Source: Coralloluteibacterium stylophorae | GTDB lineage: Bacteria > Pseudomonadota > Gammaproteobacteria > Xanthomonadales > Xanthomonadaceae | Assembly (NCBI RefSeq): GCF_018122625.2 | Contig: NZ_JAGQFT020000011.1 | Span: 92,425 to 156,424, forward strand | DNA: 64,000 nt | Direction of reading: 5' to 3' | Shown here: piece after piece, positions 50,342 to 62,293 of the stretch | Position numbering within the stretch: the first letter of the stretch is position 1 | How the letters are laid out: each line of letters starts with the position of its first letter | Notes under the pieces: model-generated | What the model was told of the DNA's origin: nothing | The model's input: only the letters and a program-made list of their open reading frames with translations | The model's database searches: none | Translations under genes and position numbers: made by a program

Positions 50342-51617
50342 CGCACCGATCGCAGGAGTCGCGGCGCCGGCCGGCGGCGGCACCCGCCGTGCGCTCGCCT
50401 TCGTCTACGCCGGTTACCTGCTGCGCTACGGCTACCTGCTGGTGCTGGTCCCCTTCTACGGGCGGGTGCTGGGCGCGGACGAGTACGGCCGCCTGCTGGC
50501 GGCGATGTCGCTGATGCAGGTGGTCTGGCTGCTGGTCGAGTTCGGCTTCGCGATCGTCGGCGCACGCGACACCGCCGCGGCGGGTTCGCGGGCGGAGGAA
50601 GCGCGCATCCTCGGCCAGCAACTCGCCGCCCGACTGCTGCTGGTGCCGGCCGGCATGGCCGTCGGCGTGATCGGTACCCTGCTGTCCCCGGTGCTGCTGG
50701 CCGAGCCGATCCTCGGCGTGCTGGCGACCTTCAGCGGCATCGTCGCGTCCTTCAATCTCGGCTGGCACTTCCAGGGGCTGCACCGTTTCCGCACCTCGGT
50801 GTCGCTCGAGGTGCTCGGCTTCGCGATCAACCTGCCGCTGATCCTGCTGCTGGTCGACGGCGCCGGCGACGCCGTCCTGGTGATGCAGATCCTGCTGTTC
50901 TCCGGCCTGGTCTGCAGCGCGGTGGCCTATGCCGTCGCGATCGGTCGCCTCGGCGCCGCCAGCATCCGCCTGCACCGGCCGGTGACGCTGATCCGCGGCT
51001 CGATGGCGCTGTTCGCCAGCAATGGACTCAACCTGCTGATGTCGAGTTCGGCGACCGTGCTGCTGAGCATGTTCGCGCCGGCGCAGACGGTCGGCTGGTA
51101 CGGCGCCGCCGAGCGGCTGGTGACCGTGGCGCTGGGGCTGCTGCAGCCGGCCAAGCAGGTGCTCGTCGCGACGCTGTCGCGGCTGGTGACGCACCCCGAT
51201 GGCGAGACCCGGTCCTGGCACGTCATGCGCAGGAGCGTGCTCGCGATCAACCTGTTCGGCCTGGCACTGATGCTCGGCACGTGGCTGGTGGCCGGCAGCG
51301 TGGTGCCGTTGATCCTCGGGCCCGGTTTCGAGCCGACCATCCGGCTGCTGCGCATGCTCGCGGTGCTGTTCCCGCTGGCGGCGTTCTGCGAATCGATGGC
51401 CGGCTACGTCCTGATCCCGCTCCGCGAGGATCTGCACGTCTCCGCGTCCAGCCTCGTCGGCGCCGCCGCGACCGTCGCGCTGCTCGCGGCGCTGGTGCCG
51501 TTCCATGCCGAATCCGGCGCGGTCGTCGCGCGCGTGATCGGCTACGCAGCGATGGCCTGCATGCTGCTCGGCGCCCTGTACCGGCGCCGTCTGCTCCGAC
51601 CCCTTTGCGCACTCTAG
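50331..51617 (+). CDS. Polysaccharide flippase (Wzx family)
   Basis: 428-residue membrane protein with about 12 hydrophobic segments, MATE/Wzx-like (FVYAGYLLRYGYLLVLVPFYGRVLGADEYGRLLAAMSLMQ; GWYGAAERLVTVALGLLQPAKQVL). It should flip the undecaprenyl-linked repeat unit. ATG 50331 gives MPPSAPIAGV and overlaps the wzy stop by 11 bases; an earlier ATG at 50280 would only add Arg/Pro-rich sequence. Confidence 0.9.
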   Translation: MPPSAPIAGVAAPAGGGTRRALAFVYAGYLLRYGYLLVLVPFYGRVLGADEYGRLLAAMSLMQVVWLLVEFGFAIVGARDTAAAGSRAEEARILGQQLAARLLLVPAGMAVGVIGTLLSPVLLAEPILGVLATFSGIVASFNLGWHFQGLHRFRTSVSLEVLGFAINLPLILLLVDGAGDAVLVMQILLFSGLVCSAVAYAVAIGRLGAASIRLHRPVTLIRGSMALFASNGLNLLMSSSATVLLSMFAPAQTVGWYGAAERLVTVALGLLQPAKQVLVATLSRLVTHPDGETRSWHVMRRSVLAINLFGLALMLGTWLVAGSVVPLILGPGFEPTIRLLRMLAVLFPLAAFCESMAGYVLIPLREDLHVSASSLVGAAATVALLAALVPFHAESGAVVARVIGYAAMACMLLGALYRRRLLRPLCAL

Positions 51618-51628
51618 AGGAACCGAAC

Positions 51629-52582
51629 ATGGACGCGATCACCGACCAGGACACCGTGGAGCGGCGGCTGGACGCCTACGTCGCCGTCGCCACGCGCGGA
51701 CGTGCGCCGCAGACGCGCCTGCTGCTGGACTACCTCGCCGCCCAGACCCTGCGCCCGCGGGCGGTGGTGATCGTGGGCACCGAGCCGGCCGACGTGGAGG
51801 GGCTGGCCGAGCATCCGCAGGCGCGTGCGCTGGGCGTCGAGGTGCACCTGGGCAGGCCCGGGCTGTCCAGCCAGCGCAATGCCACGCTCGATGCCCTGGC
51901 CGCGCATACGGGCGGGACGCCGGGGCGGGACTGGTTCGTGGTGTTCTTCGACGACGACTTCAGGCCGGATCCGCACTGGCTCGAGGTCTGCGAGGCCACC
52001 TACCGCACCCAGCCGGAGGTGGTCGGCATCACCGGCAGGGTCCTGGCCGACGGCGTCACCCGCGGGGGGGTGAGCGAGGACGATGCCCGCAGCTATCTCG
52101 AGGGCCGCCTGCCGATGGTCCCGCACTCCTCGCAGCGCCCCGTGCAGTGCCGGCTGGGCTCCCTCTACGGCTGCAACATGAGCTTCCGCGGCACGGTCGC
52201 GGCCGGCGTCCGCTTCGACGAGGCGCTGCCGCTGTACAGCTGGCAGGAGGACGTCGACTACTCCGGGCTGGCCCTGCGGCACGGCACGCTGGTGCTGGAG
52301 CCGGGCTGCCGCGGCGTGCACCTCGGGGTGACCGGCGGCCGCGGCTCGGGCCTGCGCCTGGGCTACTCGCAGATCGCCAACCCGCTCTACCTCGTGCGCA
52401 AGCGCACGATGTCGGCGCGCCATACGCTGCGGCTGCTCGCCCGCAACATCGCGTCCAACCTGTGGCACACCGTCTCGTTCCGGCGCGACAACGACTATCC
52501 CGGACGCGTGCGCGGCAACCTGCTGGCCTTCGTCGATCTGGTCCGCGGTCGCTGCCGGCCGATGCGCATCCTCGAGCTTTGA
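51629..52582 (+). CDS. Glycosyltransferase family 2
   Basis: 317-residue GT-A enzyme: AYVAVATRGRAPQTRLLLDYLAAQ at the N-terminus, nucleotide-sugar metal site VVFFDDDFRPDPHW, GCNMSFRG acceptor block and WQEDVDYS (general-base ED). No membrane segment at the N-terminus. The donor sugar is unknown. ATG 51629 has AGAGGAAC upstream and follows wzx by 11 bases. Confidence 0.9.
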   Translation: MDAITDQDTVERRLDAYVAVATRGRAPQTRLLLDYLAAQTLRPRAVVIVGTEPADVEGLAEHPQARALGVEVHLGRPGLSSQRNATLDALAAHTGGTPGRDWFVVFFDDDFRPDPHWLEVCEATYRTQPEVVGITGRVLADGVTRGGVSEDDARSYLEGRLPMVPHSSQRPVQCRLGSLYGCNMSFRGTVAAGVRFDEALPLYSWQEDVDYSGLALRHGTLVLEPGCRGVHLGVTGGRGSGLRLGYSQIANPLYLVRKRTMSARHTLRLLARNIASNLWHTVSFRRDNDYPGRVRGNLLAFVDLVRGRCRPMRILEL

Positions 52583-52727
52583 CCATGGCCACGGTCCGCT
52601 CCCATCGCGCGAAGTCCGACGCCGGAGCCGGCGAGGCGGCGAGGGCGGTGGCGGACCGGCGGCCGGAACACCGTGGAGGGTCGCGCCCGGCGCGGCCAGC
52701 GGACGCAATGGACCTGTGGGGGGTGCC

Positions 52728-53873
52728 ATGGATCGTGTCGAGGACCTGACGCCGCATGCGGCGTTCGCCCGCGTTCCCTTCGCCGGCGATGGAAGGCAAC
52801 AACGGGGACAGGAGCCGACGCCGCAGATCGATGCGGGCGCGGCCGAGATCGCGATCGACGGCCGCTACCGCGCGCAGCGGATCACCGGCGTGCAGCGGGT
52901 CGCGACGGAACTCGAGCGTCGGCTCCGTCGTCCGCACGTGGTGATCGAGCCGCGCTTCGGCAGCGGCGCCCCGGGCCACGCCTGGGAGCAGGCGATCCTG
53001 CCGCTGCGCGCGCGCGGGCGTCTGCTGTGGAGCCCATGCAGCAACGGGCCGGTGATGTACCGCAACCAGGTGGTGACCATCCACGACGCGGCGCTGTTCG
53101 ACCATCCGGAGTGGTTCGCGCCGGCGTTCGTGCGGCTGAACCGGATGCTGCTGCCGCGGCTGGCCCGCGCCGTGCGCGCGGTGGTCACCGTCTCGGAGTA
53201 CTCGCGGCGCCGTCTGTGCGAGGTGCTGCACCTGCCGCGTTCGGCGGTGACGGTGATCGCGAACGGCGTCGATGCCTCCTTCAGCCCCGCGCCGGAACAG
53301 GCGGTACAGGCCATGCGCGAGCGCCTCGGGCTCGGGGACCGGCCGTACTTCGTCACCCTCTCGACCCTGGAGCCGCGCAAGAACCTGCGGCTGGTCGCCG
53401 CGGCTTGGGAGCAGGTGCGCGGGCGCCTCCCGGCGCAGACGCGCCTCGTCATGGTCGGCGGCGCCGGGACCAGCCGCGTGTTCGGCAGCGACGGCGGAGG
53501 AATTCCCACCGCGGAAGGCGTGGTGGCGACCGGCTACCTGCCGGATGCACTGCTGCCTGCGGTGCTGACGGGTTCGCTGGGCCTGCTCTATCCGAGCGTG
53601 TACGAAGGCTTCGGCCTGCCCTTGGTCGAGGCGATGGCCTGCGGGACGCCGGTGGTGACCACCGACCGCACCTGCCTGCCGGAGATCGCCGGGTCCGCGG
53701 CGCTCTACGTGGATCCGGCGGACGCGGGCGGCCTGGCCGCGGTGATGCTGCGCCTGGCCGGAAGCGCCGCGCTGCGCCAGGACATGGCGCAGCGCGGGCT
53801 CGAACGGGCCCGTGCCTTCGACTGGAACCTGGCCGCACAGCAGATGGAGGCGGTGCTTGCCAGGCATGCTTGA
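52728..53873 (+). CDS. Glycosyltransferase family 4
   Basis: 381-residue GT-B enzyme, second GT4 of the locus. Blocks: [18 protein letters not shown] (acceptor side), [51 protein letters not shown] and the donor motif [20 protein letters not shown]. The form resembles mannosyl-/rhamnosyl-transferases of WbpY/MtfB type. ATG 52728 is chosen; a GTG at 52716 would add four residues. About 145 GC-rich bases separate it from the GT2 gene. Its end overlaps the next ATG. Confidence 0.9.
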   Translation: MDRVEDLTPHAAFARVPFAGDGRQQRGQEPTPQIDAGAAEIAIDGRYRAQRITGVQRVATELERRLRRPHVVIEPRFGSGAPGHAWEQAILPLRARGRLLWSPCSNGPVMYRNQVVTIHDAALFDHPEWFAPAFVRLNRMLLPRLARAVRAVVTVSEYSRRRLCEVLHLPRSAVTVIANGVDASFSPAPEQAVQAMRERLGLGDRPYFVTLSTLEPRKNLRLVAAAWEQVRGRLPAQTRLVMVGGAGTSRVFGSDGGGIPTAEGVVATGYLPDALLPAVLTGSLGLLYPSVYEGFGLPLVEAMACGTPVVTTDRTCLPEIAGSAALYVDPADAGGLAAVMLRLAGSAALRQDMAQRGLERARAFDWNLAAQQMEAVLARHA

Positions 53874-56800
53874 GCGCGCGGAGGCGGGACAGACGGCGCC
53901 GTCCCGCCACGCGGGTCGCGAGCAAACGATCCACGGGAGCGTCCGCGCCACAGGGGGCAGCCGGGCGCCGGGAATGGCGAGGAGACTGCCGGTGAAGCTG
54001 CCCCCGCTCGAACTGTGCGCCCAGCTCGATCTGGTCAGTGTCGGCGTCTTCGATGGCCTGCTCCTGCGGCGACCGGTGAGCAGGCGGCGCCGCCTGCTGC
54101 GTGCGGCGCGCGCCTGTGCGCGCCATGGCGAACTCCCGGAACTGGCGGGGCGCGCGCGGGAACTGGCATCGCTGCGTCAGGCTGCGGCGGATCTGCTCCG
54201 GCGCGCAGCCGAGGTGGAGGGCGCGGGGCGCGTGGTCTCGCAGCGCGACATCCTCGCTGCCGTGGTCGAGATCCTCGGCCTGCCCCCCGAGGGCAGCGAC
54301 GCGATCGCCGAGGTGGAACTCGAGGGGCAGGCGCGCTGCCTGCGCGCAAACCGACGACTGCTGGACTGGCTCGCGCATGCGCGGCGGCGGGGGGTGCGCG
54401 TCGTCGCCTTGAGCGACACGGCGTATTCCGCCGCCCAGATCCGGCGGCTGCTGGAGCGGCACGGTGCCGGCGACGCGGTCGATGCGATCCACACCAGCGC
54501 CGACCGCGGCTGCAGCAAGCGCGACGGTGGCCTGTTCGGCCGCGTGCTCGAACTGGAGGGCGTGGAGCCCGGTCGACTCCTGCACCTGGGCCCCGACGCC
54601 ACGGCCGATCGCGCCTCGCCGGCGGCGCAGGGGATCCATACGTGGCGCATCGTTCCGGCCGCGCCGGCACGGCTGCTGCTCCGCGGCGACGCCGCGCTGT
54701 GGGCGGGGTTCCGCGCCATGCGCAGGCGCATGCCGCTTCCCGGCCGCCCGATCGGCAGGATCGCCGGCGGCCGCGAGGCGGTCGCCGAGCAGGTGCTCGG
54801 GCCGGTGGTCGGCATGTTCTGCCAGCGCCTGTGGCTGTACCTGCGCACGCTCGACGAACGCGCCGTCGTCGTGTTCTGCGCGCGCGGCGGGCTGCGCCAG
54901 CGCGTCGCGTTCGAGGCCTACCTGCAGCGCGCCCGCCTCACCCTGCGCACGCCCAGGCGCGACCTGATGGTCTCGCGCCTGGTCGCCGCGCGGGCGGCGC
55001 TGCTGCGGGGCGCGGCCTGCGCGTTCGAGGAGATCGGTCGCGAGTTCGCGGGCGCCAGCTGCGCCGAGGTCGCCCGCAGCCTGGTGCCCGTGCGGCTTGC
55101 GCTGGGGCCGGAATGGGACCGGCCGTTCTCGGAGGCGAACTTCCGGCCGCTGCTCGCCCGCACGCGCGGCGGGATGGCCTTTCTGGCCGCGCTCGAGGTG
55201 CAGACGCGGCTGTTCGAGCGGCATGTGGAGCAGGTCGCGCGGGGCGCCGAGCGCATCGTGCTGTGCGACACCGGCCTGTACGCGAGCACGCAGCGCCTGC
55301 TGATGGCGGGTCTGCCGCGCTGGCGCTGGGAGTGCGTGCTGATCGCGCGCTCCAACTACAAGCACTTCGACGACGCGCACTTCGGGCGGACCAGCGGTCT
55401 GCTCCTGCAGCGGGACGGCTACAGTCCTCTCGACGTCCGCAGCAGCGTGCTGCGCCATTGGCATCTCGTCGAGGCCCTGTTCGAACCGCCGCTGCACAGC
55501 GTCCACGCCTTCCGTCGCCGCGACGACGGTCGGGTCGTGTCCAACCTCGAGGTGGCGGGATGGCAGGCGCGCGTCGAGCCCGGCAACGGCGAGCTCTTCG
55601 TCGGCGTCATGCGCTACCTGCGCGGTCCCCGCGCATCGCGTGCGGCGGACGTGGCTGCCGACGCCGAGCGCGCCTGGCGGCAGCTCGCCTGGAGCCTGGT
55701 GCTGCCGACCCGCGAGGTGTGTCGCCGGCTCGCGGTGGCGCGGCGTTCGGTCGACTTCGGGCGCGACCGCCGGCTGCCCGTGTTCGCCGACGTGGCGGCG
55801 CTGCGCAGCGCGCTCTGGCGCGAAGGTGCGGTGGCGCGCGCACTGGGGGCCTGGAGCCTGCCCCTGCTGCTCGCGATGGAAGCCGCCCACAGCGTGCGAG
55901 CGCTCGGCGTCCTCGTCCGGCGGCGCTGGCAGGGTGCGCTCGGATTCGGCGCCCCGGCCACGACGGCGACGCCCTTCGTGGAGGCCGGGACGCGGCACGG
56001 CGCAGGCCCCGCCATCGCCTGCGCCGCCGAGGACACATCGCAGGCCGGGTCCGCACCGGCCGTGCCGCGTCGCGCGCGCAGGCTGTCCCATAATCGCCCG
56101 CCACCCCCCGTCCCTTCCCCACCGGTCACCCATCCCATGCCGACGCTTCCCTGCTTCAAGGCCTACGACATCCGCGGCCGCGTGCCGGACGAGCTGGATG
56201 CCGACCTCGCCTATCGCCTCGGCCTCGCCTATGCGCGCCGGTTCGCGCCGCGGCGCGTCGCGGTCGGGCGCGACGTGCGGCACAGCAGCCCGATGCTGCT
56301 GGGCGCGCTCGCCGAAGGTCTTGCCGAAGGCGGCGCCGAGGTCCTCGACCTCGGGCTGTGCGGAACCGAGGAGGTGTATTTCGCCGCGTTCCAGCCCGGC
56401 ATCGATGGCGGGATCATGGTCACCGCCTCGCACAACCCGATCGACTACAACGGCATGAAGCTGGTGCGCGCCGGCGCCGTGCCGATCTCCGGCGACACCG
56501 GGCTGCGCGATCTCGAGGAGATGGTGTCGGCAATGGACGCGCGTCCGCGCGGAGAGGTCGCCACCACGCCGCTGTCGCTGCGCGAGGACTACGTCCGCCA
56601 CCTGCTCGGCTACCTCGACCTGGAGGCGCTCGCGCCGCTGAGGATCGTGGTCGACGCCGGCAACGGCGGTGCCGGCCTGGTGGTCGACGCGCTGGCGCCG
56701 CACCTGCCATTCGAGTTCGTGCGCATCCACCACGAGCCGGACGGCAGCTTCCCCAACGGCATCCCCAACCCGCTGCTGCCGGAGAACCGCGCGGCGACCT

Positions 56801-57495
56801 CCGCGGCGGTGCTGGAGCATGGCGCCGACTTCGGCGTGGCCTGGGACGGCGACTTCGACCGCTGCTTCCTGTTCGACGAGACCGGCGCCTTCATCGAGGG
56901 CTATTACATCGTCGGCCTGCTCGCCGAGGCGATGCTCGCGCGGGAGCCGGGCGCGAAGGTCATCCACGACCCGCGCCTGACCTGGAACACCATCGACCAG
57001 GTCCGCGCCGCCGGCGGCCAGCCGGTGCAGTCCAAGACCGGACACGCCTTCATCAAGGAACGCATGCGCGCCGAGGACGCGATCTACGGCGGCGAGATGA
57101 GCGCGCATCACTACTTCCGCGACTTCGCCTACTGCGACAACGGCAACATCCCGTGGCTGCTGGTCGCGCAGCTGCTGGCCCGCCGCGGACAGCCGCTGTC
57201 GCAGCTGGTCGCCGAACGCATGCGCCGGTATCCGGCCAGCGGCGAGATCAACCGCCACGTGGCCGACATCCGCGCCAGCATCGCGCGCATCGAGGAGCAC
57301 TACGCGCCTCAGGCCACCGCGATCGACCGGACCGACGGCCTCAGCCTCGAATTCGCCGACTGGCGCTTCAATCTGCGCGGCTCCAACACCGAGCCGGTGC
57401 TGCGCCTGAACGTGGAGAGCCGTGGCGACGCCGCGCTGATGCGCCGGCGCACCGAGGAGATCCTCGCGCTGATCGATTCCGCGCAGGCGGCCTGA
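53866..57495 (+). CDS. Degenerate HAD-like (COG5610-type) protein in frame with phosphomannomutase (possible fusion)
   Basis: One uninterrupted frame of 1209 residues. Residues about 55-260 resemble the predicted HAD hydrolases of surface-polysaccharide loci: [65 protein letters not shown]. The nucleophile Asp of the usual SFDVFDTLL is Gly60 and motif IV has GPD where GD(N/x) is usual, so phosphatase activity is doubtful. Residues 260-690 are a second, unrecognised region typical of this family. An Ala/Pro-rich linker (690-757) leads without a stop into a complete phosphomannomutase from Met758. Either a true two-domain protein or a gene that lost its stop. ATG 53866 overlaps the GT4 stop; 53974 is an alternative. 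Confidence 0.65.
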   Translation: MLERAEAGQTAPSRHAGREQTIHGSVRATGGSRAPGMARRLPVKLPPLELCAQLDLVSVGVFDGLLLRRPVSRRRRLLRAARACARHGELPELAGRARELASLRQAAADLLRRAAEVEGAGRVVSQRDILAAVVEILGLPPEGSDAIAEVELEGQARCLRANRRLLDWLAHARRRGVRVVALSDTAYSAAQIRRLLERHGAGDAVDAIHTSADRGCSKRDGGLFGRVLELEGVEPGRLLHLGPDATADRASPAAQGIHTWRIVPAAPARLLLRGDAALWAGFRAMRRRMPLPGRPIGRIAGGREAVAEQVLGPVVGMFCQRLWLYLRTLDERAVVVFCARGGLRQRVAFEAYLQRARLTLRTPRRDLMVSRLVAARAALLRGAACAFEEIGREFAGASCAEVARSLVPVRLALGPEWDRPFSEANFRPLLARTRGGMAFLAALEVQTRLFERHVEQVARGAERIVLCDTGLYASTQRLLMAGLPRWRWECVLIARSNYKHFDDAHFGRTSGLLLQRDGYSPLDVRSSVLRHWHLVEALFEPPLHSVHAFRRRDDGRVVSNLEVAGWQARVEPGNGELFVGVMRYLRGPRASRAADVAADAERAWRQLAWSLVLPTREVCRRLAVARRSVDFGRDRRLPVFADVAALRSALWREGAVARALGAWSLPLLLAMEAAHSVRALGVLVRRRWQGALGFGAPATTATPFVEAGTRHGAGPAIACAAEDTSQAGSAPAVPRRARRLSHNRPPPPVPSPPVTHPMPTLPCFKAYDIRGRVPDELDADLAYRLGLAYARRFAPRRVAVGRDVRHSSPMLLGALAEGLAEGGAEVLDLGLCGTEEVYFAAFQPGIDGGIMVTASHNPIDYNGMKLVRAGAVPISGDTGLRDLEEMVSAMDARPRGEVATTPLSLREDYVRHLLGYLDLEALAPLRIVVDAGNGGAGLVVDALAPHLPFEFVRIHHEPDGSFPNGIPNPLLPENRAATSAAVLEHGADFGVAWDGDFDRCFLFDETGAFIEGYYIVGLLAEAMLAREPGAKVIHDPRLTWNTIDQVRAAGGQPVQSKTGHAFIKERMRAEDAIYGGEMSAHHYFRDFAYCDNGNIPWLLVAQLLARRGQPLSQLVAERMRRYPASGEINRHVADIRASIARIEEHYAPQATAIDRTDGLSLEFADWRFNLRGSNTEPVLRLNVESRGDAALMRRRTEEILALIDSAQAA
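56137..57495 (+). CDS. Phosphomannomutase/phosphoglucomutase (ManB/AlgC/XanA-like), complete unit
   Basis: 452 residues from ATG 56137 ([20 protein letters not shown]), the normal start and length for the family. Phosphoserine loop [13 protein letters not shown] with Ser98, metal site DGDFDR (Asp237, 239, 241), sugar-specificity GEMSAHHYF and C-terminal phosphate loop [14 protein letters not shown]. It makes mannose-1-P and glucose-1-P for GDP-mannose and UDP-glucose. It can be translated from its own start (a CATAAT -10-like element lies about 45 bases upstream) or as the C-terminal half of the fused frame from 53866. Confidence 0.93.
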   Translation: MPTLPCFKAYDIRGRVPDELDADLAYRLGLAYARRFAPRRVAVGRDVRHSSPMLLGALAEGLAEGGAEVLDLGLCGTEEVYFAAFQPGIDGGIMVTASHNPIDYNGMKLVRAGAVPISGDTGLRDLEEMVSAMDARPRGEVATTPLSLREDYVRHLLGYLDLEALAPLRIVVDAGNGGAGLVVDALAPHLPFEFVRIHHEPDGSFPNGIPNPLLPENRAATSAAVLEHGADFGVAWDGDFDRCFLFDETGAFIEGYYIVGLLAEAMLAREPGAKVIHDPRLTWNTIDQVRAAGGQPVQSKTGHAFIKERMRAEDAIYGGEMSAHHYFRDFAYCDNGNIPWLLVAQLLARRGQPLSQLVAERMRRYPASGEINRHVADIRASIARIEEHYAPQATAIDRTDGLSLEFADWRFNLRGSNTEPVLRLNVESRGDAALMRRRTEEILALIDSAQAA

Positions 57496-57529
57496 GTCAT
57501 CACCCCAACGACCTGAGAGGCGAATACGG

Positions 57530-58504
57530 ATGCGGGTTCTGGTATGCGGAGGGGCGGGCTACATCGGCGCCCACATGTGCAAGGCGCTGGCGGAGGCCGG
57601 CCACGAGGTGGTGGTGCTGGACAACCTGAGCACCGGCCATCGCCAGGCGGTGCTCTGGGGCGAGCTGGTCGAGGCGGACCTGCTGCGCCCGGAGACGCTG
57701 GAGCAGGCGTTCGCCGGGCGCGGTGTCGATGCGGTCATGCACTTCTGCGCGCGCTCGCTGGTGGGGGAGTCGGTGCAGGATCCCTACGCCTACTACGAGA
57801 ACAACGTCACCGGCAGCCTCAACCTGCTGCGGGCGATGCGGCGCCACGGCGTCGAGCGGCTGGTGTTCTCCTCGACAGCGGCGGTGTTCGGCAATCCGCA
57901 GGCCGAGCGCATCGACGAGTCGCATCCCACGCAGCCGATCAATCCCTACGGGCGCAGCAAGCTGATGATCGAGCAGGTGCTCGCGGACGCGGCTGCCGCC
58001 TACGGGCTGCGCTCGGTCAGCCTGCGCTATTTCAATGCGGCCGGCGCCGATCCCGACGGCCGGATCGGCGAGGCGCATACCCCCGAGACCCACCTGATCC
58101 CGAACCTGCTGCGCGCCGCGCTCGGACAGGGGCCGGCGATGAAGGTGTTCGGCGCCGACTATCCGACCCGCGACGGCACCTGCATCCGCGACTACATCCA
58201 CGTGCTCGACCTCGCCGACGCGCACCTGCGCGCGCTCGGACACATGGCGGCACATGGCGGTGCACATGTGTTCAACCTCGGCAACGGGCAGGGGTTCAGC
58301 GTGCGCGAGGTGATCCGCGCTGCGGAGGAAGTGGCGGGGCGCGCCATCGCGCATGAGGTGGCGCCGCGGCGTCCCGGCGATCCGGCGGTGCTGGTCGCCG
58401 ACAGCGTGCGGGCGCGCCAGGAGCTGGAGTGGACGCCGCGCTACACGCGCGTCGCCGACATCATCGAGACCGCGTGGCGCTGGCACCAGGCGCCCGCATA
58501 CTGA
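57530..58504 (+). CDS. galE: UDP-glucose 4-epimerase
   Basis: 324-residue extended SDR interconverting UDP-Glc and UDP-Gal. NAD motif GGAGYIGAHMCKALAEAGH, the catalytic SSTAAVFG and YGRSKLMIEQ (YxxxK), and RYFNAAGADPDGRIGEAH are as in GalE. GAGAGG-type ribosome site upstream of ATG 57530. It supplies galactose for the polymer made by this locus; UDP-GlcNAc epimerase activity is an alternative. Confidence 0.93.
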   Translation: MRVLVCGGAGYIGAHMCKALAEAGHEVVVLDNLSTGHRQAVLWGELVEADLLRPETLEQAFAGRGVDAVMHFCARSLVGESVQDPYAYYENNVTGSLNLLRAMRRHGVERLVFSSTAAVFGNPQAERIDESHPTQPINPYGRSKLMIEQVLADAAAAYGLRSVSLRYFNAAGADPDGRIGEAHTPETHLIPNLLRAALGQGPAMKVFGADYPTRDGTCIRDYIHVLDLADAHLRALGHMAAHGGAHVFNLGNGQGFSVREVIRAAEEVAGRAIAHEVAPRRPGDPAVLVADSVRARQELEWTPRYTRVADIIETAWRWHQAPAY

Positions 58505-58567
58505 CAAGGACGGAGCGCGGCCCGGAGCGGGCGCGGTCCCATCGCGAAACGAGACGAGGACACGTCG

Positions 58568-59968
58568 ATGAAGATTCTTCCCGTGCTGCTTTCCGGAGGC
58601 TCCGGAACGCGCCTGTGGCCGCTGTCGCGCGAGAACTATCCGAAGCAGTTCCTGCCCCTGACCGGGGGCGGTTCGCTGCTGCAGGAGACCTGGAAGCGGG
58701 TCGAGCGCGTGGCCGAGGCGGCTCCCCTGGTAGTGGCGAACGAGGAGCATCGCTTCCTCGCCGCCGAGCAGCTGCGTGAGGTGGGTGCCGCGCCGCAGGC
58801 GGTGATCCTCGAGCCGGTCGGCCGCAACACCGCGCCGGCCATCGCCCTCGCCGCCCTGCAGGCGCTGCAGTCGGGCGAGGATGCGCTGCTGCTGGTGCTG
58901 CCGACCGATCACGTGGTCGCCGATGTGCCGGCCTTCCATGCCGCCGTCGCGGGCGCGCGCGCGAGCGCCGAAGCTGGCCGGCTGGTCACCTTCGGCATCC
59001 TGCCGTCGGCGCCGGAGACCGGCTACGGCTACATCCGGTCGGCGCCCGGCGAGGGCGTGCGCGAGGTGCTGGAGTTCGTCGAGAAGCCGGACGCCGCCAC
59101 CGCCGCGGGCTATGTGGACTCCGGCGACTACGCCTGGAACAGCGGCATGTTCCTGTTCGGCGCGCAACGCTATCTCGACGCCCTGGGCCAGTACCGTCCG
59201 GACATCCTGGCCGCGGTGCGGGTGGCGTTCGAGCAGGCCGCGCGCGATGCGGATTTCGTCCGCGTGCCGAAGGACCTCTTCGCCGCCTGCCCGTCGGAGT
59301 CGATCGACTATGCGGTGATGGAGAAGACCGACAGCGCCTCCGTGCTGCCGGTGGACGTAGGCTGGAGCGACATCGGATCGTGGTCGGCGCTGTGGGCGAT
59401 CACCCCGCGCGATGCCGACGGCAACGCGCATGCCGACGACGTCATCGCCATCGATTCGCGCAACACCTATGTGCACGCCGACAAGCTCGTGGTGACGATC
59501 GGCCTCGACGACGTGGTGGTGGTCGACACGCCGGATGCGCTGCTGGTCGCCGACCGCAGCCAGGTGCAGAAGGTCAAGGACGCCGTGGCGCAGCTCAAGG
59601 ACGGCACGCGCACGCATGCGATCAGCCATCGCAAGGTCTACCGGCCGTGGGGCGCCTACGATTCGATCGACAACGGCGCGCGCTTCCAGGTCAAGCGCAT
59701 CACCGTCAAGCCCGGCGCATCGCTGAGCCTGCAGATGCACCACCACCGCGCCGAGCACTGGATCGTGGTCAGCGGCACGGCGCGGGTGACGCGCGGCGAC
59801 GAGGTGCTGCTGCTGTCGGAGAACCAGAGCACCTACATCCCGCTGGGTGTGACCCATCGCCTGGACAACCCCGGACGCCTGCCGCTGGAGCTGATCGAGG
59901 TGCAGTCGGGCAGCTATCTGGGCGAGGACGACATCGTCCGCTTCGAGGACGTCTACGGGCGCAGCTGA
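58568..59968 (+). CDS. xanB: Mannose-1-phosphate guanylyltransferase / mannose-6-phosphate isomerase
   Basis: 466-residue bifunctional type II PMI (XanB/AlgA/ManC-like). The GMP domain starts [24 protein letters not shown] and contains [13 protein letters not shown] and [10 protein letters not shown]; the C-terminal cupin PMI domain has [17 protein letters not shown] (metal His). Makes GDP-mannose with the upstream phosphomannomutase. Last gene of the exopolysaccharide locus, followed by a strong terminator. Confidence 0.94.
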   Translation: MKILPVLLSGGSGTRLWPLSRENYPKQFLPLTGGGSLLQETWKRVERVAEAAPLVVANEEHRFLAAEQLREVGAAPQAVILEPVGRNTAPAIALAALQALQSGEDALLLVLPTDHVVADVPAFHAAVAGARASAEAGRLVTFGILPSAPETGYGYIRSAPGEGVREVLEFVEKPDAATAAGYVDSGDYAWNSGMFLFGAQRYLDALGQYRPDILAAVRVAFEQAARDADFVRVPKDLFAACPSESIDYAVMEKTDSASVLPVDVGWSDIGSWSALWAITPRDADGNAHADDVIAIDSRNTYVHADKLVVTIGLDDVVVVDTPDALLVADRSQVQKVKDAVAQLKDGTRTHAISHRKVYRPWGAYDSIDNGARFQVKRITVKPGASLSLQMHHHRAEHWIVVSGTARVTRGDEVLLLSENQSTYIPLGVTHRLDNPGRLPLELIEVQSGSYLGEDDIVRFEDVYGRS

Positions 59969-60009
59969 GCGCGCCTGCATCGGGCCTACCCCGGGCGGCG
60001 GTTCGATGA

Positions 60010-60042
60010 AGGGCCCGCGAGCAGTTCGCTCGCGGGCCTTTT
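60010..60042 (+). terminator. Rho-independent terminator after xanB
   Basis: Perfect 11-bp stem GGCCCGCGAGC / GCTCGCGGGCC (60012-60022 with 60028-60038), loop AGTTC, then TTTT. It closes the exopolysaccharide transcript and faces the convergent hemL gene. Confidence 0.9.
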
Positions 60043-60062
60043 GCTTGGCGGGTGCGGAGCGG

Positions 60063-61348
<1,286 letters not shown>

Positions 61349-61352
<4 letters not shown>

Positions 61353-62026
61353 CGTGGATCCTTGTCGAAATCGGGGATGGCGCGGTCGGCGCGCGCGGCG
61401 GCGATGGCGGCCGCGATCGCCGCCGCGGCGCGCGGTGGATCGGCGGCGCCGAACACGCCGCCGATCACCGCGAGGAATTCGGCGCCGGACGCGGCGGTCG
61501 CGGCGGCGTTCTGCGCGTCGATGCCGCCGATCGCCACCCGTGGCAGTCGGAAGCGAGCCGCCGCGGCGACCAGCGCATGGTCGGCCCGGCGCGCCGCGGG
61601 CTTGGTGGCGGAGGCGTGGAAGGCGCCGAAGGCCAGGTAGTCGGCACCGGCCGCACTCGCGCATGCGGCGCGGTCGAGGTCGCCGTAGCAGGAGGCACCG
61701 ACGATCGCGTCGGCACCGAGCCTCTGCCGCGCCGCCGTCAGGTCGCCGTCGTCGGCACCGAGGTGGACGCCGTCGGCGCCGACGCTCGCGGCGAGCGCGA
61801 CGTCGTCATTGATGATGAAGGGCACGCCGCGCTCGCGGCTCAACGCGCGCAGGGCGAGCGCCTGCTCGACGCGCAGCGTGGGCAGCGCGGGCTTGTTGCG
61901 GTACTGCAGGAGCGCCACCCGGTCCGGGTGCAGCACCTCGGCGACGCGTGCGAGCAGGCGCGTCGTGTCCGCCTCGTCGGGCGTGAGCAGATAGAGACCG
62001 CCGTGCGGCCACCGGGAAGCGTTCAC
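61349..62026 (-). CDS. thiE: Thiamine-phosphate synthase
   Basis: 225-residue TIM-barrel enzyme joining HMP-PP and thiazole-P. Phosphate and metal blocks: [60 protein letters not shown] and [11 protein letters not shown]. The C-terminal tail is Ala-rich. It is divergent from rubredoxin with 54 bases between, too short for a TPP riboswitch, so none is called. Confidence 0.94.
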
Positions 62027-62080
62027 AAGACCTGCGGCAATCGTGGGAAAATCGGCAGCCCCGCATTATCGCCCAAGCTC

Positions 62081-62275
62081 ATGACCGACGGATCCGACAC
62101 CGCCCCCGCCACCCGGACCTGGATGTGCGTGGTGTGCGGCTACATCTACGACGAGGCCAAGGGCATCCCCGAGGACGGCATCGAGCCGGGTACCCGCTGG
62201 GAAGACGTGCCCGACACCTGGACCTGTCCCGACTGCGGCGTGACCAAGGACGACTTCGAGATGGTCGAGGTCTGA
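62081..62275 (+). CDS. Rubredoxin
   Basis: 64-residue one-iron electron carrier: CVVCGY (Cys16, Cys19) and CPDCG (Cys49, Cys52) bind a single Fe. [17 protein letters not shown] is the conserved middle. The short N-terminal extension ([12 protein letters not shown]) and ATG 62081 are clear. Electron-transfer partner unknown. Confidence 0.97.
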   Translation: MTDGSDTAPATRTWMCVVCGYIYDEAKGIPEDGIEPGTRWEDVPDTWTCPDCGVTKDDFEMVEV

Positions 62276-62293
62276 GAGGCTGCGGTCCCGGCT

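Noticed and set aside
52585..52749. 54-codon frame with ATG between GT2 and GT4
   Set aside because: Arg/Ala-rich, no family features, overlaps the GT4 start; likely spacer.
62027..62080. TPP riboswitch upstream of thiE
   Set aside because: Only 54 bases lie between the divergent thiE and rubredoxin starts, too short for a thi-box.
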